NCBI GenBank assembly: GCA_030834365.1
Contig: JAURFJ010000030.1
Location: 1-13,886, forward strand
From: Flavobacteriaceae bacterium
Lineage (GTDB): Bacteria > Bacteroidota > Bacteroidia > Flavobacteriales > Flavobacteriaceae
Direction: 5' to 3'
DNA: 13,886 nt
Part shown: positions 13,440-13,886 of the stretch, in pieces
Layout of the letters: the number at the start of each line of letters is the position of its first letter
How positions within the stretch are numbered: the first letter of the stretch is position 1
The notes under the pieces: generated by a model
What the model was told of the DNA's origin: nothing
What the model saw: only the letters and a program-made list of their open reading frames with translations
Databases searched by the model: none
Made by a program: the position numbers and the translations under genes

Positions 13440-13886
13440 GTGAGTGTTAAATTTAACGAATACAAGCAGTTAGACCTTCCCCAAATTGCTGAAGATGTGC
13501 TTCAATTTTGGGAGAAGGAACGCATTTTTGAAAAAAGTATGAGTACGCGCTCTGACGAGCCTTCATTTGTGTTTTATGAAGGTCCGCCTTCAGCGAATGG
13601 CATGCCTGGAATTCACCACGTCATGGCCCGTACCCTAAAAGATATTTTTCCGCGCTATAAAACGATGAAGGGCTTTAAGGTTAGCCGAAAAGCCGGATGG
13701 GACACGCACGGTCTTCCAATTGAACTAGGCGTTGAAAAAGAGCTCGGGATCACCAAAGAAGACATCGGAAAAACCATTAGCGTAGAGGCCTATAATGAGG
13801 CCTGCAAGAAGGCGGTAATGAAGTATACCGGGGTTTGGAATGAGCTTACTGAAAAGATGGGTTATTGGGTCGACATGAACGATCCG
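13440..13886 (+). CDS. ileS: Isoleucyl-tRNA synthetase, N-terminal 149 residues (runs off right edge)
   Basis: The open frame from GTG 13440 to the window end encodes the start of IleRS, which charges tRNA-Ile. An in-frame TAA at 13422-13424 and the lack of any earlier start make GTG 13440 the start. Residues 43-66 (FVFYEGPPSANG, then MPGIHHVMARTL) hold the first class I signature, followed by KDIFPRYKTMKG and RKAGWDTHGLPIELGVEKELGI. At the HIGH position the sequence is GIHH, with the first His replaced by Gly. From memory, this form and the KAGWDTHGLP context are usual in Bacteroidota IleRS, which resemble the eukaryotic type. About 149 of a normal length near 1,100 residues is present; the editing domain and KMSKS loop are outside. 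Confidence 0.95.
   Translation, partial: MSVKFNEYKQLDLPQIAEDVLQFWEKERIFEKSMSTRSDEPSFVFYEGPPSANGMPGIHHVMARTLKDIFPRYKTMKGFKVSRKAGWDTHGLPIELGVEKELGITKEDIGKTISVEAYNEACKKAVMKYTGVWNELTEKMGYWVDMNDP

Noticed and set aside
1..13886. Mobile elements, CRISPR arrays or a defence island
   Set aside because: No transposase, integrase, spaced direct repeats, cas gene or toxin pair is seen; every gene of clear family is a chromosomal housekeeping or metabolic gene.

Overview
The window looks like chromosomal DNA from a Bacteroidota bacterium, most likely a member of Flavobacteriia. Three lines of evidence point there. Several genes are preceded by matches to the Bacteroidota sigma factor promoter (TTG or TTTG, a spacer of about 18-21 nt, then TAnnTTTG). 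The MoxR ATPase, the YdhF-like aldo/keto reductase, glutamate dehydrogenase and isoleucyl-tRNA synthetase all read like flavobacterial family members. Genes are tightly packed, and four of the fifteen start at GTG or TTG. I see no insertion sequence, phage, CRISPR array, tRNA or rRNA gene. This is an ordinary housekeeping and metabolic region.

Layout, left to right. Positions 1-516 hold the N-terminal half of a minus-strand moxR-type AAA+ ATPase that runs off the left edge; the ORFs of 60-97 residues on the plus strand there are shadows. Divergent from it, 672-2669 carries an aldo/keto reductase followed after 3 nt by an AlbA_2/Schlafen-like protein. A PfkB sugar kinase (2678-3628, minus) converges on that pair and is divergent from a metallophosphatase (3661-4410, plus). 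A bidirectional terminator and two further hairpins fill 4412-4605. Next come a small hypothetical protein (4606-4962, plus) and a convergent minus-strand pair, a cytochrome c lipoprotein and gpsA, whose last stop overlaps that of the hypothetical gene. A second minus-strand operon (8753 down to 6498) encodes an ArsC/Spx-like protein, an EamA transporter and a nitronate monooxygenase. From a divergent promoter region, gdhA, recO and a TonB-dependent receptor form a compact plus-strand run (8897-13378). The window ends in the first 149 codons of ileS, which has its own clear promoter.

How the genes fit together. Most units are unrelated housekeeping functions: ammonium assimilation (gdhA), recombinational repair (recO), phospholipid precursor synthesis (gpsA), translation (ileS) and sugar phosphorylation. 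The TonB receptor has features of the heme/hemoglobin receptor group, and the cytochrome lipoprotein needs heme, but a link between them is only inference. The least explained parts are the triple-hairpin intergenic region at 4412-4605, the 118-residue hypothetical protein, and the AlbA_2 protein coupled to an aldo/keto reductase. I found no convincing evidence of a new multigene system.
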